Source of the DNA: Bacteroidota bacterium
GTDB lineage: Bacteria > Bacteroidota > Bacteroidia > Chitinophagales > Chitinophagaceae
Length of the DNA: 6,626 bases
Assembly (NCBI GenBank): GCA_023429985.1
Contig: JAEZCV010000023.1
Location: 1 to 6,626 of the forward strand
Reading direction: 5' to 3'
How positions within the stretch are numbered: position 1 is the first letter of the stretch; the number at the start of each line of letters is the position of its first letter. Below, one piece after another: positions 6,388-6,626 of this stretch. Below the pieces are notes generated by a model that was not told the DNA's origin, ran no database searches, and worked only from the letters and a program-made list of their open reading frames with translations. Made by a program: the position numbers and the translations under genes.

Positions 6388-6414
6388 TGAGGAGTGAGGA
6401 GTGAGTGGTGAGTG
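6373..6414 (+). repeat. Heptanucleotide tandem repeat overlapping the ndk stop
   Basis: Six contiguous 7-bp units in three identical pairs: GTGAGTA x2, GTGAGGA x2, GTGAGTG x2. Because 7 is not a multiple of 3, the GTGAGTA units offer TAG/TGA stops in every frame on this strand, while the complement is stop-free. The first 15 bases encode the ndk end (VSSE, TAG). The first 19 bp form a perfect inverted repeat with 6603-6621. Confidence 0.93.
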
Positions 6415-6454
6415 GGTTGGATTCGAACTGTAAAAAATGCTAAGGAAGGATAAT

Positions 6455-6476
6455 CATAGCGGTTGCAAAAGCTATG
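6455..6476. other. Small hairpin between ndk and its terminator
   Basis: CATAGC and GCTATG form a 6-bp stem with a 10-nt loop. A second small imperfect stem (GAATCC/GGGTTC, one G-T pair) lies at 6489-6503. Both sit in the 114-bp stretch between the heptad array and the terminator, which has no gene. They may simply be part of the ndk 3' untranslated region. Confidence 0.3.
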
Positions 6477-6528
6477 TATGAAAGCAAAGAATCCGAAGGG
6501 TTCTTATGTTTATGAAAAAATGTATTGC

Positions 6529-6561
6529 AAAAAAACGACCCTTAAATAGGTCGTTTTTTTT
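6529..6561. terminator. Strong bidirectional intrinsic terminator downstream of ndk
   Basis: A perfect 12-bp stem, AAAAAAACGACC / GGTCGTTTTTTT, encloses an 8-nt loop (CTTAAATA) and is followed by one more T, giving an eight-T tract. The matching A-run makes it equally good on the minus strand. It is the likely end of the ndk transcript and may also serve a minus-strand gene beyond the right edge. Confidence 0.9.
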
Positions 6562-6600
6562 AATTGTCAAGTAGAAACGCGAATTTTACCGCACAGCAGT

Positions 6601-6626
6601 GACTCACTACTCACTACTCACTACTC
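6601..6626 (-). repeat. Inverted copy of the heptanucleotide array (cut by window edge)
   Basis: The plus strand reads GACTCAC, TACTCAC, TACTCAC and then TACTC at the edge. On the minus strand this is the same GTGAGTA heptad as the array at 6373-6414. The copies at 6603-6621 match the complement of 6373-6391 over 19 bp without mismatch. The array probably continues past the window. Confidence 0.9.

Noticed and set aside
6415..6435. GGATTCGAAC-like stretch resembling a tRNA T-arm
   Set aside because: The flanking bases do not form a proper 5-bp T-stem, and no acceptor, D or anticodon arm is present upstream, where the heptad repeat lies.
6373..6626. CRISPR-like array
   Set aside because: The repeats are contiguous 7-bp units without spacers, so this is a simple tandem repeat rather than CRISPR.

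Overview
The window looks like ordinary chromosomal DNA of a Bacteroidota bacterium, probably near the Chitinophagaceae/Sphingobacteriia. This is an inference from four things: a BT_3928-type DoxX/MauE membrane protein, a two-copy DUF1599 protein, an FKBP lipoprotein with a degenerate first domain, and start regions that lack Shine-Dalgarno sequences but carry TAnnTTTG elements, the typical Bacteroidota -7 box. Base composition is moderately AT-rich and even throughout.

Layout. Positions 1-2695 are a tight minus-strand operon: DUF1599 protein (2138-2695), then BT_3928-family membrane protein (997-2154, overlapping the first by 17 bp), then an OppB/DppB-type ABC permease (1-994, GTG start 2 bp after the previous stop, C-terminus cut by the window edge). 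folP, encoding dihydropteroate synthase (2743-3597, plus), diverges from this operon across 47 bp. folP ends in a hairpin terminator built into its last codons. It faces a minus-strand pair: an NrnA-like DHH/DHHA1 phosphoesterase (4728-5735) followed 4 bp later by an FKBP-type prolyl isomerase lipoprotein (3740-4723). A 226-bp divergent intergenic region then leads to ndk, nucleoside diphosphate kinase (5962-6387, plus).

The right end is the least ordinary part. The last residues and stop codon of ndk lie inside a 7-bp tandem repeat (six GTGAGNN units). An inverted copy of the array sits at the window's right edge, and a strong bidirectional terminator lies between them. Together they resemble a compact gene-end module or a small inverted-repeat element.

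The genes are mostly housekeeping: folate synthesis, nanoRNA/pAp turnover, envelope protein folding, NTP balancing and peptide/solute uptake. I see no transposase, phage gene, CRISPR array, RNA gene or defence system, and no convincing new multi-gene system. The best leads are the heptad-repeat module, the asymmetric duplication in the DUF1599 protein and the cysteine pattern of the BT_3928-like protein.
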